Shown piece after piece: positions 43,895 through 52,224 of a DNA stretch of 64,000 nt. Location: contig NZ_LR733979.1 of NCBI RefSeq assembly GCF_902506605.1, positions 579,064-643,063 of the forward strand. The letters are read 5' to 3'. Each line of letters starts with the position of its first letter. Within the stretch, counting starts at the first letter, position 1. The notes beneath the pieces were generated by a model. The model did not search any database and had not been told where the DNA came from. It worked only from the letters and a program-made list of their open reading frames with translations. A program made the position numbers and the translations under genes. Source of the stretch: Sphingomonas sp. AX6 (GTDB lineage: Bacteria > Pseudomonadota > Alphaproteobacteria > Sphingomonadales > Sphingomonadaceae).

Positions 43895-44668
43895 ATGCAT
43901 CAGATAGCTCAGGGCAGCGGCAAGCCGCTACTTCTCATCCACGGGCTGGGAAGCAGCTGGCGGGCTTGGCGACCCATCTTGGATGATCTGGCAGCGGAAC
44001 GATCGGTCATCGCCATCGATCTGCCGGGCCACGGTGCGACACCTGCCGAACCGGACAGCGGTACGTTCGAGGGGCTGGTCGGTAGCGTTGAGCGCTACCT
44101 GGCAAACAACGACCTTATCGGCGTCGATGTTGTAGGCAGCTCGATGGGGGCCCGGATCGTGCTGGAGCTGGCACGGCGGGGCAAGGTGGGCAACGTCGTG
44201 GCGCTCGATCCCGGCGGCTTCTGGCGCGGTTGGGAGCGTCCGTTCTTTCGCATTACTATCGGCCTGTCTGCGCGGCTATTGCATGCTTTGCGAGCGCGCT
44301 TGCCAGCAATCAGCAGGAGTGCAGCGGCACGCACAGCCTTGCTGGCTCAGCTTTCCGCAAAGCCTTCAGCCCTGTCGCCCGAATTGGTGTGCACGGAACT
44401 GACCGGGATCACCGATACGCCAACATTCGATGCCCTTGTCAGCGACCTTGCCGATGGCCCCGAGCAGCAAGGCCCTGCCGCCGATCCCATGAAGCGGATC
44501 GTGATCGGTTGGGGAAGACATGACCGATTATGCCTGCCCCGGCAGGCGGCTCGGGCGATGGCTGCATTCCCTACGGCGACGCTCCACTGGTTCGAACACA
44601 GCGGCCATTTTCCGATGTGGGATATGCCCCGCGAAGCGACGGCGGTTATCTTGGAGGCGACAAGCTAA
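43895..44668 (+). CDS. Alpha/beta hydrolase
   Basis: A 257-residue hydrolase of the alpha/beta fold. The oxyanion segment is LLLIHGLGSSW, the nucleophile elbow GSSMG carries the Ser, the acid is probably in WGRHDRLCLP, and the catalytic His is in FEHSGHFPMWD. The substrate cannot be told. The ATG follows GGAG at good distance (ACGGAGTCCCAC). It is not obviously linked to its neighbours. Confidence 0.9.
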   Translation: MHQIAQGSGKPLLLIHGLGSSWRAWRPILDDLAAERSVIAIDLPGHGATPAEPDSGTFEGLVGSVERYLANNDLIGVDVVGSSMGARIVLELARRGKVGNVVALDPGGFWRGWERPFFRITIGLSARLLHALRARLPAISRSAAARTALLAQLSAKPSALSPELVCTELTGITDTPTFDALVSDLADGPEQQGPAADPMKRIVIGWGRHDRLCLPRQAARAMAAFPTATLHWFEHSGHFPMWDMPREATAVILEATS

Positions 44669-44991
44669 GGCGACAGTCGCTTCATGCGGCGGTGGCGCGC
44701 GGTGGCAAATCGCCAGGCGCGATTGCGTCGTCGCGCCCGGTAGTCTTACGCCTGGGCCGTTTGGTCGAATTACGGTTCGTGAGGCGGCGGAAACGTCTCA
44801 TTTGGAATGGCAAATGTGCCTCTGAATGAGAAGTTTAAAATGCAAAGAGGATTAGATCGAAAATGAGGGATCGACGTGACGCTGCCGGTGTCCCGTGTAG
44901 GCCGAGGATAATTATTTGTTAACGCGTAGCGCGCATGTTCCGCAAACCGGAGAAGACACGATCCTAATCGATCGCGTTACACAGCGTTGAA
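44669..44991. other. Intergenic region, no gene seen
   Basis: 323 bases with only short overlapping frames of no family resemblance. The part near 44810-44940 is AT-rich compared with its surroundings and probably holds the promoter of the LuxR-type regulator. Confidence 0.5.
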
Positions 44992-45618
44992 ATGACCAGA
45001 GTGCTTTTGGCGGAAGACGATCCGCTCACCCTTGCCGGTATCGAGATACTTCTCGACAAGACCAATTTCGACATCGTTGCGACGGTGGGCACCGGAACTG
45101 CGGCGTTGGATGCCTTGCCGAGTGCGCGTCCGGATATGCTCATTCTGGACAATGGAATGCCTGAGCGCACTGGGCTCGACGTCCTACGAACATTGCGTAA
45201 CCGGGGCGACAATCGCCCGGTCATCCTGCTGACCGGGGGAATTAACGATCTCGCGTCCCGCGAAGCCATGCAGCTTGGCGTCAACGGCATCGTCATAAAA
45301 TCGACAGCGCCGCGCGATCTACTGACCTGTCTGGACGTGGTTTCTCAAGGTCGGCGATGGCTGGATCAGGAGGTGATGCAGCGCGCGATGGACTTGGCGA
45401 TGTCGCCCGATGCAGTTCGCGATCCAATGGAGATACTGAGCAGTCGCGAACGTGCGGTGGCGACATTGGTCCAGCGCGGTCTGCGCAACAAGGAAATCGC
45501 TGACGAACTGGGCCTGACGGAGGGCACGGTGAAGGTGCATCTGCACAAGGTTTTCGACAAGCTCTCCATCCGGAGCAGAGCCGAACTCATCCTCCTTTCC
45601 AAAGGCCAACAGGCCTAG
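44992..45618 (+). CDS. NarL/FixJ-type response regulator upstream of pilus cluster 1
   Basis: A 208-residue regulator. The receiver has the acidic pocket LLAEDDP, phosphoacceptor Asp in MLILDNGMPERTG, Thr in LLTGG and Lys in IVIKSTAP. The C-terminal LuxR helix-turn-helix is LSSRERAVATLVQRGLRNKEIADELGLTEGTVKVHLHKVFDKL. It is a DNA-binding output protein. It precedes chaperone-usher cluster 1 in the same direction with 145 bases between, and the nearest kinases are at 41315 and 52225. Control of the pilus genes is inferred from position. Confidence 0.93.
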   Translation: MTRVLLAEDDPLTLAGIEILLDKTNFDIVATVGTGTAALDALPSARPDMLILDNGMPERTGLDVLRTLRNRGDNRPVILLTGGINDLASREAMQLGVNGIVIKSTAPRDLLTCLDVVSQGRRWLDQEVMQRAMDLAMSPDAVRDPMEILSSRERAVATLVQRGLRNKEIADELGLTEGTVKVHLHKVFDKLSIRSRAELILLSKGQQA

Positions 45619-45763
45619 GCTTTCGAGCTACCTATATCGAACGTAATAGGTAAATTCTGCCGTTGGTAATCATTCTTCGTGCCACCTGTTGAATGGTGCA
45701 CATCGACCGAGGGGTGCATCTGCATGTCTTGCTGGCGGCATCTGACCGCTCTCGACAAGGCGG

Positions 45764-46369
45764 ATGATGACACGGTTACACACGCTCGGACTGGCGATTT
45801 TGATGGCGCTCTGCGCTATCATTCAGCCTGCGCGTGCCCAGGTCACCGCCTACGCCACTGGCCAAGGATCAGTGAACAGCATCGATGTCGCCGTGGAAGT
45901 GCGCGCTTCGGTGCGCAGCCGTTGCGGTTTTGCGGCTGGCGGTGCGCCAGCCGGGAATATCGATCAGGCCGATTTCGATCAAAGCGGTTTTACGAAGGAT
46001 TTTGCGATCCAGCTCAACTGCACCGGTGCATCGCGAATTGCAGTCTCCTCGACCAATGGCGGGATGGCGACCCAAACTGTAGGCGGCACGGGATATGGGA
46101 CCAAGGCCCCCTATCAGGTCGCGCTACGGATGGTGGCGGACAATGGTACCAGTGTTGCAGCCATGTGCGAGGCCGCAACGATCGGCGACGGAAGCTGCTC
46201 GTTCGCCGGCATGGCAAGCACCGCCACCGGCCTCCGTTTGGCTGGTGCATCGACCAAAGCCAATGGCTCTTACCTCCGCGTCAGCGCACCGAGCTATTCT
46301 GGCAGCGCGCCGCTGGTCGCCGGACGTTACACCGACACCCTGTCGATTACCGTCAGCGTAACCCCTTAA
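45764..46369 (+). CDS. SCPU (spore coat U) type pilin, cluster 1
   Basis: A 201-residue secreted protein with a signal peptide (LHTLGLAILMALCAIIQPARA). The mature part is an Ig-like pilin of the spore-coat-U/Csu type: a first Cys in VRSRCGFAAGG, a second in IQLNCTG, and the last strand GRYTDTLSITVSVTP. It is the first gene of cluster 1 and probably a fibre subunit. An ATG pair at its start leaves a choice between 45764 and 45767. Confidence 0.82.
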   Translation: MMTRLHTLGLAILMALCAIIQPARAQVTAYATGQGSVNSIDVAVEVRASVRSRCGFAAGGAPAGNIDQADFDQSGFTKDFAIQLNCTGASRIAVSSTNGGMATQTVGGTGYGTKAPYQVALRMVADNGTSVAAMCEAATIGDGSCSFAGMASTATGLRLAGASTKANGSYLRVSAPSYSGSAPLVAGRYTDTLSITVSVTP

Positions 46370-46417
46370 GGCGCCGCTAGGTATTTCATATGAGGCTTTA
46401 TTCACTCGGAACGGGCT

Positions 46418-46798
46418 ATGCCATGTCCCGTAATGATGCGCAGCCTTCCACTTCGCTTGCCAAGCTTGTGCCATACGGTGCGGATGACCGGCGCAGCGAT
46501 GTTGGCGCTTCCGCTGCTCGCGAGCCCTGCTCAAGCGAATTCGGATGCCCAAGTCGGCGTGCACGGCCATGTCGCACCCCGCTGCTGGGTGGCAAACCCG
46601 GCAACCCGCCAAGCACCTTCGGAAATGCCGGGATCGACAATTGCGGCAATCTGCAATCAGGCGACACCGATGATTCAAACGACGATGCGCGCGCTCGACA
46701 CCGACGACACCATGGCAGTCCGCACCGAGGCGGCTGGAACTTCCCCGCAATTCGGTGGTCGCGCCGCAAGGGAGATCACGATATCCCCTCAACCATGA
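46418..46798 (+). CDS. Very short pilin-like secreted protein, cluster 1
   Basis: A 126-residue frame with an N-terminal hydrophobic stretch ending in a plausible signal-peptidase site (MTGAAMLALPLLASPAQA). The mature part is only about 85 residues. It starts with a strand like those of the neighbouring pilins (AQVGVHGHVAPRCWV), contains a second Cys (AAICNQ), and ends with a strand like their last one (AAREITISPQP). It may be a shortened pilin or a capping subunit. Its stop overlaps the next start (ATGA). The exact start among several Met codons is unsure. Confidence 0.55.
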   Translation: MPCPVMMRSLPLRLPSLCHTVRMTGAAMLALPLLASPAQANSDAQVGVHGHVAPRCWVANPATRQAPSEMPGSTIAAICNQATPMIQTTMRALDTDDTMAVRTEAAGTSPQFGGRAAREITISPQP

Positions 46799-47832
46799 GG
46801 GTAGTTTCTACTTTTGTTGGTGCCGCGGTTTTCCTGTTGTCCATTGCCTGTGCATCGTCCGCAAACGCACAGGCCCAGATTTCGTCCGTCTGTGGCGTCA
46901 CCGGCAGCGCAACCGCGCCGACGACGATAACCTACGATCCGTTTTCAGCAGCGGGCCTTTCGGAAGTGACCATACCGCTCGTGCTCCGTCGCAATCGAGG
47001 TCTGGTTCTTGGCCGTACAAATGAAGTCAGTCTGGTGTTGGTCGCGCCCTCCGGCACGCCGCCGCTCGACATCACCTATCGCGGCTTTCGCGTTCTTTAC
47101 GCCGAAGGTGCCACCGCCGGGCGTCCACGATCCCTCGACTCGCGCGATAATGGCGCAGGAGCAGCGGGCGAGATACGCTATAATTTCGGCAACCTGTTCT
47201 CCGCGGACGTGTCCGCGCCATTGAATCTTCGGGTGACCGTACCGCCGGGATCCGACCTGTCCGCTGGCGAGCCGATCATTCTGGACATTCTATATATCTG
47301 CTCTGGCGAGCTCGGCATTGGCAGCGTGACGACGCCGATGCGCGATACAGCGTCGGTTCGAATCAACGTCAACACCGTCAGCGCGCTTCAGGCATTCTAT
47401 GCAGGCTCGGCGCTGGACTTTGGGGAAGTCGGCGATCTCACGACTGCGACCGTTCTGGCGGCGCCTGATCGTTACACCACGCCATCCGCCAATTCGCTCC
47501 GGGTTCGCAGTTCGGGTCCGTTCGAAGTCCGGATGCGGTCGCAGAACGATTTTCGCCTGACATATCCGGGAGGCAACCTGTCCGACCCCGCTCAGGTCAT
47601 TCGGTACAGCGCACGGTTTCTGGGACAGGAGATCACGTCGAACGCATCGTTCGGGACACGCACCTGCGCGCGAGCGGGGATAACGGGTGCGGCGGGGACC
47701 TTGCCGTTGCGCGCGACGCTGAAGGAAGGCGGGGCAACCAAGACGCCGGCACCCAATTATGGCGACACGATCAGCATCACCTTCACACCGGTCGTCACTG
47801 CTTCGGCGGCGACCAACTGCACTGCAATTTAG
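46795..47832 (+). CDS. Putative two-domain fibre tip adhesin, cluster 1
   Basis: A 345-residue secreted protein (signal peptide MRVVSTFVGAAVFLLSIACASSANA). Two beta-rich halves are visible: residues about 25-195 with Cys in SSVCGVTG and YICSGELG, and about 200-345, which reads like a pilin domain (LQAFYAGSALDFGEVGDLT ... TRTCARAG ... DTISITFTPVV ... TNCTAI). Two-domain subunits at this place in chaperone-usher operons are often tip adhesins. No known adhesin was recognised. It is coupled to the short pilin-like gene by a 4-base overlap. Confidence 0.65.
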   Translation: MRVVSTFVGAAVFLLSIACASSANAQAQISSVCGVTGSATAPTTITYDPFSAAGLSEVTIPLVLRRNRGLVLGRTNEVSLVLVAPSGTPPLDITYRGFRVLYAEGATAGRPRSLDSRDNGAGAAGEIRYNFGNLFSADVSAPLNLRVTVPPGSDLSAGEPIILDILYICSGELGIGSVTTPMRDTASVRINVNTVSALQAFYAGSALDFGEVGDLTTATVLAAPDRYTTPSANSLRVRSSGPFEVRMRSQNDFRLTYPGGNLSDPAQVIRYSARFLGQEITSNASFGTRTCARAGITGAAGTLPLRATLKEGGATKTPAPNYGDTISITFTPVVTASAATNCTAI

Positions 47833-48003
47833 GCATCACGCCGCGGGTGTGAGAGATATCCGCTATATCCTCCGGTATAATGCTTCACTCCCGAAGATAG
47901 CATCGCTTTTTGCCGCACGCTAAATGTGACCGGGCAATATTTCCGGCCATATCCAGGTCATCGGGGCATGGCGCTCCAACGTAATTCCACCTGGAGACTT
48001 GAA

Positions 48004-48561
48004 GTGAAAAAGCTGGTTCTTTCCGCCCTGATGCTCGGTTCGGTCCTCGCAGCAGCCCCGGCATTCGCCCAGGCAAATGGTTCGGTCGACGTGACCGGCA
48101 CCGTGTCGGCGCGCTGCTCGGCGGTCACCCCCATCAGTGGGAGCATCACGCTGGGCGAACTGGCAAAGGCTGATGGAACCATCGATGCTGCTTTCTCGGG
48201 TAACACCGGTGGGCTCAGCCGCAACTTCACCATCAAATGCAACGGCAGCAATCCGAAGGTGTCGGTAGAAGCGAAGCCGCTGGTAAATGCCGCTGCGACC
48301 AACTCGCCCAACGGCTACACCAACACTGTCCACTACACCGCAACGGTGGTTGCGATGGGGGCGAAGGGTGGAACGGCCAGTGTCGCCGATCAGTCGATCA
48401 GTTCGGGTGCTACCTCGGGCCAAGTCGGCGATCGCCTGGCGGCAGTGGCGAACAACATCGCACTGACCATCGGCACCGGCGTTACCAGCGAATCGACCGC
48501 GATCCTCGATGCGGGTACCTATGCAGGCAAGGTCGAAATCACGGTTGCACCGACAGCCTGA
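48004..48561 (+). CDS. Probable major pilin subunit, cluster 1
   Basis: A 185-residue secreted pilin-like protein with a clear signal peptide (KKLVLSALMLGSVLAAAPAFA) and a mature part rich in Ala, Gly, Ser and Thr. The N-terminal strand NGSVDVTGTVSARCSAVTP could be the donor strand, a second Cys is in FTIKCNG, and the end AGKVEITVAPTA is a typical last strand. A GTG start at 48004 is preceded by GGAG. A hairpin after the gene could set a higher transcript level than the downstream chaperone and usher, as is usual for major pilins. Confidence 0.8.
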   Translation: MKKLVLSALMLGSVLAAAPAFAQANGSVDVTGTVSARCSAVTPISGSITLGELAKADGTIDAAFSGNTGGLSRNFTIKCNGSNPKVSVEAKPLVNAAATNSPNGYTNTVHYTATVVAMGAKGGTASVADQSISSGATSGQVGDRLAAVANNIALTIGTGVTSESTAILDAGTYAGKVEITVAPTA

Positions 48562-48570
48562 TCGAGCGAC

Positions 48571-48602
48571 CCCCGGCAAGTTTCATGTTGGACCTGCCGG
48601 GG
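48571..48602 (+). terminator. Hairpin after the pilin gene (attenuator or terminator)
   Basis: CCCCGGCA pairs with TGCCGGGG over a 16-base loop, 9 bases after the pilin stop. No T run follows, so it could stabilise the pilin mRNA or limit read-through rather than terminate fully. Confidence 0.45.
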
Positions 48603-48890
48603 TCAACCTTCGCGCCCGACGAACGGACAAGACCTTGGATCGCTGACCGCCGAACTTCGCGTTCGCACGTTCGGTGCAGGCCTTTCGGAATTCGCTCAGC
48701 TAAACTTCCTATACGCTGAATGAGAGCGGCAAACAGAGAGGCAAGGGCAGGAAATCGTAAAGGTTCTGCTGCCAAGGTGACGTCTGTGCGGGCTGTTCGG
48801 AAAGCGCCGGCCTTGGCGTGAGCAGCCCATTCGTCCATTATCGGGCGATGCCCGCCCGGTAACAGGCGCGCACGTGTTGGAGTCTGTGTT
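48603..48890. other. Intergenic region between pilin and chaperone, no gene seen
   Basis: 288 bases (329 counted from the pilin stop) without a supported gene. It may hold a separate promoter for the chaperone-usher part of cluster 1. Confidence 0.45.
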
Positions 48891-49649
48891 TTGAAACTGC
48901 AGCGTAGATCTGTCATCGCCGCCCTGGCCGCATCGGCCGCTGTGTTGGGGATTTCGACTGCGGTCTATGCCATGACCGTGCAACCCGTTGTAATCGATCT
49001 GACCACGTCGGGCCGCGGCATGAGCCAGACGATCACCGTGGAAAATACCTTCGACCGGCCACTTCCGGTAGAACTCCGGGTCGAATCGCTTGATCTTGTT
49101 GCCGACGGTGTCCGGCCAACCGGTCGCGACACGGGTGAGCTTGCGTTTTTCCCGCCCCAGGCACTCATTCAGCCCGGCCAGCGCCAAAATTTCCGCGTAC
49201 AATATGTTGGTGAGCCTGCGCTGGCACGCAGCAAGCACTATTTCATCACCGTCGCGCAATTGCCTGTCGATACCAGCGACACCCAGTCGAACATCCAGCT
49301 TCTCTATAATTTCCAGGTGCTGGTCAGCGTCTCGCCTGATGGCGTAAAGCCCGCGCTTTCCATTGCCTCGGCGGAAATCGGGAAAGATGCCGAAGGTGCC
49401 GCCGCGCCGGTCATCACCGTTTCCAACGCTTCTGCGGCGCATGGCTATCTCTCACGGGGACGCGTGCGCGTAACTCAGTTCGCGCCCGATGGCCGTCAGC
49501 TATTCAATCAGCAGATCGCGGGGCCGGAACTTCAGCAGACGATCGGCTATGGCCTGATCGGCGGAGGACAAACGCGCCGCATCGTGCTTCCCGTGAAGCT
49601 GCCGCGGACCGATGGGCGGATCGAAGCACAGTTCACGCCCGAGGGCTGA
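48891..49649 (+). CDS. Periplasmic pilus chaperone, cluster 1
   Basis: A 252-residue PapD-like chaperone that caps pilin subunits in the periplasm. The signal peptide is KLQRRSVIAALAASAAVLGISTAVYA. The first Ig domain has MTVQPVVIDLTTSGRGMSQTITVEN and PPQALIQPGQRQNFRV, the segment that supplies the donor strand. The second domain has VITVSNASAAHGYLSRGRVRV and ends PVKLPRTDGRIEAQF. A TTG start at 48891 is set by GGAG upstream. The usher follows after 15 bases. Confidence 0.85.
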   Translation: MKLQRRSVIAALAASAAVLGISTAVYAMTVQPVVIDLTTSGRGMSQTITVENTFDRPLPVELRVESLDLVADGVRPTGRDTGELAFFPPQALIQPGQRQNFRVQYVGEPALARSKHYFITVAQLPVDTSDTQSNIQLLYNFQVLVSVSPDGVKPALSIASAEIGKDAEGAAAPVITVSNASAAHGYLSRGRVRVTQFAPDGRQLFNQQIAGPELQQTIGYGLIGGGQTRRIVLPVKLPRTDGRIEAQFTPEG

Positions 49650-49664
49650 GACATCGCGCGCCGC

Positions 49665-52154
49665 ATGAAACCCCGTATTGTAGCAGGGGCGCTGCTTCTC
49701 TGTGCACTCATCGGGCCGCTATCCGCGAGCGCACAAATTGCCGACCAAGCCCAGTCAAAGGTTATCATCGATCCCGGGACGGACGGGTCGCAGATCAATC
49801 CGACAGGCCGCGCGATCATACTCACGACGCCGGTCATGGACGGCCAAGCATATCTGGGGGACGCGACCGTTACGCTCGACCCGTCCGGCCAAGCCAGCTT
49901 TTCCGGAAGTCGACTGATCGCGCTACTGGAGCCCCGAATTGCTGCACCCCTGATTACGCGCTTGCGCGACAGGTTGGCCGAGCGCGGCCTGATCGACCGA
50001 ACGGACCTTCAGAGCGTCGGCGTCGGCATCCGATACGATGCTCAGTCACTGCAAGTGATGCTGGACATCGCTGCGCCGAGCCGCGCGAGCAGAACCGTGG
50101 AACTAAAAGACGGCGCATCGCGGGCCTCGGCCACCTATATCGCGCCCGCAGATTTCAGTGCCTATCTCAATATCCGCGGTTCGCTCGACTGGGTGCAGCA
50201 GGGCAGCGAGCAGGGTTTGGCAGCGCCAATCACCTTTCTCGACGGTGCGATCCGCGCAGGTGGCGTCGTGGTCGAGGGTGAAGCCAATTGGCAGGCGGGC
50301 GCGATCGGCCCCGATTTCCAGCGGCGAGGGACGCGGGCGGTATATGACGATCGCCGTAACCTGGTCCGTTGGACCGGCGGCGATCTTCAGACGTTGGCAC
50401 GAGGTTTCCAGTCTGCACCAGAGATTGCCGGGCTTTCGGTCTCGCGCTTCTACTCGCTGATCGATCCCCAGACGATCATTCGACCACGCGGCAGCCGCAG
50501 CTTTAAGCTTGAGCGACGCTCGACTGTCGAGGTTCGTATCAACGACCAGCTCGTTCGACGATTGGAACTCGATCCGGGCACGTTCGACCTGACCGATTTC
50601 CCCTTCACGCAAGGGGCAAACGACGTGCGACTGACCGTCACCGACGATACCGGGCGCACCCAGTCCTTCGACTTTGATATCTTCCTCGACCAATCTCAAC
50701 TTGCCGCCGGGCTTAGCGAATTTGGTGTTTATGCAGGTACGCTCGCACCGCTTGGTCGGACCGGTCCAGTCTACAGCGACGACCCCGCGTTCAGCGGCTT
50801 TTATCGGCGCGGGATCAGCGACCAATTGACGCTTGGCGCCAATGCCCAGGCAGACCGACGGGGATGGATGGGCGGGGTGGAGACCGTGATAGGCACGCCG
50901 ATCGGCGCGTTCGGTGGCTTCGCTTCGGCCTCACACGTCAATGGTGTGGGATCGGGTTGGGCGTCGATCCTGACGTTTCAACGCACCATCAATCGTTCGG
51001 AGCTTGGTGCCGACGCCTTGTCGTTTTCGATCGAAACGCGCAGCCGCGACTTCGCACCGATCGGCACAGCCTCTCCTTTCAACCCCTATGCGCTCATCGC
51101 AGGTGCCAGCTACAACACGACGATCAGCGAGGCAGTCTATGCCGGGCTCGATTTTCGCTATTCACGTGGACGCGACAACGAGCCTGACGTTGGCAGCGTT
51201 CGCGCGAGCGGCGGATGGCGAATTAATCCGCTGCTCAACTTCACGGGCGATCTTTCCTACGAGCGCGACGGCAGAGGTAGTCGCGTCGCTGCCTTCCTGT
51301 CGCTGACCCTGAGGCTCGATCGTGCATCCAGCATACGCGCGGACTATGACAGCCGCTTCAACCGGGCTCGCATGACGTACCAGACCTATCGCGGTTCGGG
51401 GACCGGTGCCTATAATCTGAGCGCTGATGTGGAACGCAGCGATCTGGGCGTGGGCGCAAACGCCAGCGGCGTGTATTACACCAATCGTGCCGAGCTCGGG
51501 TTCAGTCATTTCGGAACATTTGATCGGAATCTGTCGGGATCGACCAGCCAGCGAAGCTCGCTGAGGTTCGGCACTGCGCTGGCGGTGGCCGATGGCAGCG
51601 TTTCGATGGGACGCCCGATCCAAGACGGTTTTGCCATCGTCCGTCGGCATGCTTCGCTCGGCGACACCGACATTCTGATCGACGAGAGTGGTGGAAGTTC
51701 CACGGCCAATACCGGCATGCTGGGCACCGCGCTCCAATCGAGCCTCAGTAGCTATAGCGAGCGCAATCTTCAGGTCACAGCGCCCGATGCAGATCTCGGC
51801 GTCGATCTGGGCGACGGCTCGTACCGGCTTCTGCCGCCCTATCGCGCCGGATACCGGCTGACGGTGGGCTCGGATTACAGGATCAGCGTCGTCGGTCGCC
51901 TGACCAACGCCAACGGCGAACCTATCTCGCTCGTCGCAGGAACGGCGATTGAACTGGCGCAGCCCGAACGAGAGCCGGTTCCGTTGTTCACCAATGCAGC
52001 GGGTCGATTTGGCGCTACTGGTCTGGCGCCTGGCCGTTGGCGCATTACTCTGGCCGACCGCGACAAGACGAGCTTCGATCTATTGATATCGGACGCCGCC
52101 GAAAATACGATCGCCGTCGGTGATCTACGCCCGGCACAATATTGGACGCCTTAA
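49665..52154 (+). CDS. Outer-membrane usher, cluster 1
   Basis: An 829-residue usher that secretes and assembles the fibre. After a signal peptide (MKPRIVAGALLLCALIGPLSASA) comes an N-terminal domain, then a long beta-barrel region starting near DFSAYLNIRGSLDW. The plug/loop-type segment FKLERRSTVEVRINDQLVRRLELDPGTFDLTDFPFTQGANDVRL is highly characteristic of ushers. The C-terminal domains end GRFGATGLAPGRWRITLADRDKTSFDLLI. It is distinct in sequence from the usher of cluster 2, so the two clusters are separate systems. Confidence 0.9.
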   Translation: MKPRIVAGALLLCALIGPLSASAQIADQAQSKVIIDPGTDGSQINPTGRAIILTTPVMDGQAYLGDATVTLDPSGQASFSGSRLIALLEPRIAAPLITRLRDRLAERGLIDRTDLQSVGVGIRYDAQSLQVMLDIAAPSRASRTVELKDGASRASATYIAPADFSAYLNIRGSLDWVQQGSEQGLAAPITFLDGAIRAGGVVVEGEANWQAGAIGPDFQRRGTRAVYDDRRNLVRWTGGDLQTLARGFQSAPEIAGLSVSRFYSLIDPQTIIRPRGSRSFKLERRSTVEVRINDQLVRRLELDPGTFDLTDFPFTQGANDVRLTVTDDTGRTQSFDFDIFLDQSQLAAGLSEFGVYAGTLAPLGRTGPVYSDDPAFSGFYRRGISDQLTLGANAQADRRGWMGGVETVIGTPIGAFGGFASASHVNGVGSGWASILTFQRTINRSELGADALSFSIETRSRDFAPIGTASPFNPYALIAGASYNTTISEAVYAGLDFRYSRGRDNEPDVGSVRASGGWRINPLLNFTGDLSYERDGRGSRVAAFLSLTLRLDRASSIRADYDSRFNRARMTYQTYRGSGTGAYNLSADVERSDLGVGANASGVYYTNRAELGFSHFGTFDRNLSGSTSQRSSLRFGTALAVADGSVSMGRPIQDGFAIVRRHASLGDTDILIDESGGSSTANTGMLGTALQSSLSSYSERNLQVTAPDADLGVDLGDGSYRLLPPYRAGYRLTVGSDYRISVVGRLTNANGEPISLVAGTAIELAQPEREPVPLFTNAAGRFGATGLAPGRWRITLADRDKTSFDLLISDAAENTIAVGDLRPAQYWTP

Positions 52155-52224
52155 ACGGAAATTCGGTAGCGACACCATGGCGATAAGACTTGAGATCTAA
52201 GTCATCCCCCGCCACAATTCGACG

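Noticed and set aside
44520..44829. Two plus-strand frames after the alpha/beta hydrolase
   Set aside because: They overlap the hydrolase end in other frames and run into non-coding sequence with no motif.
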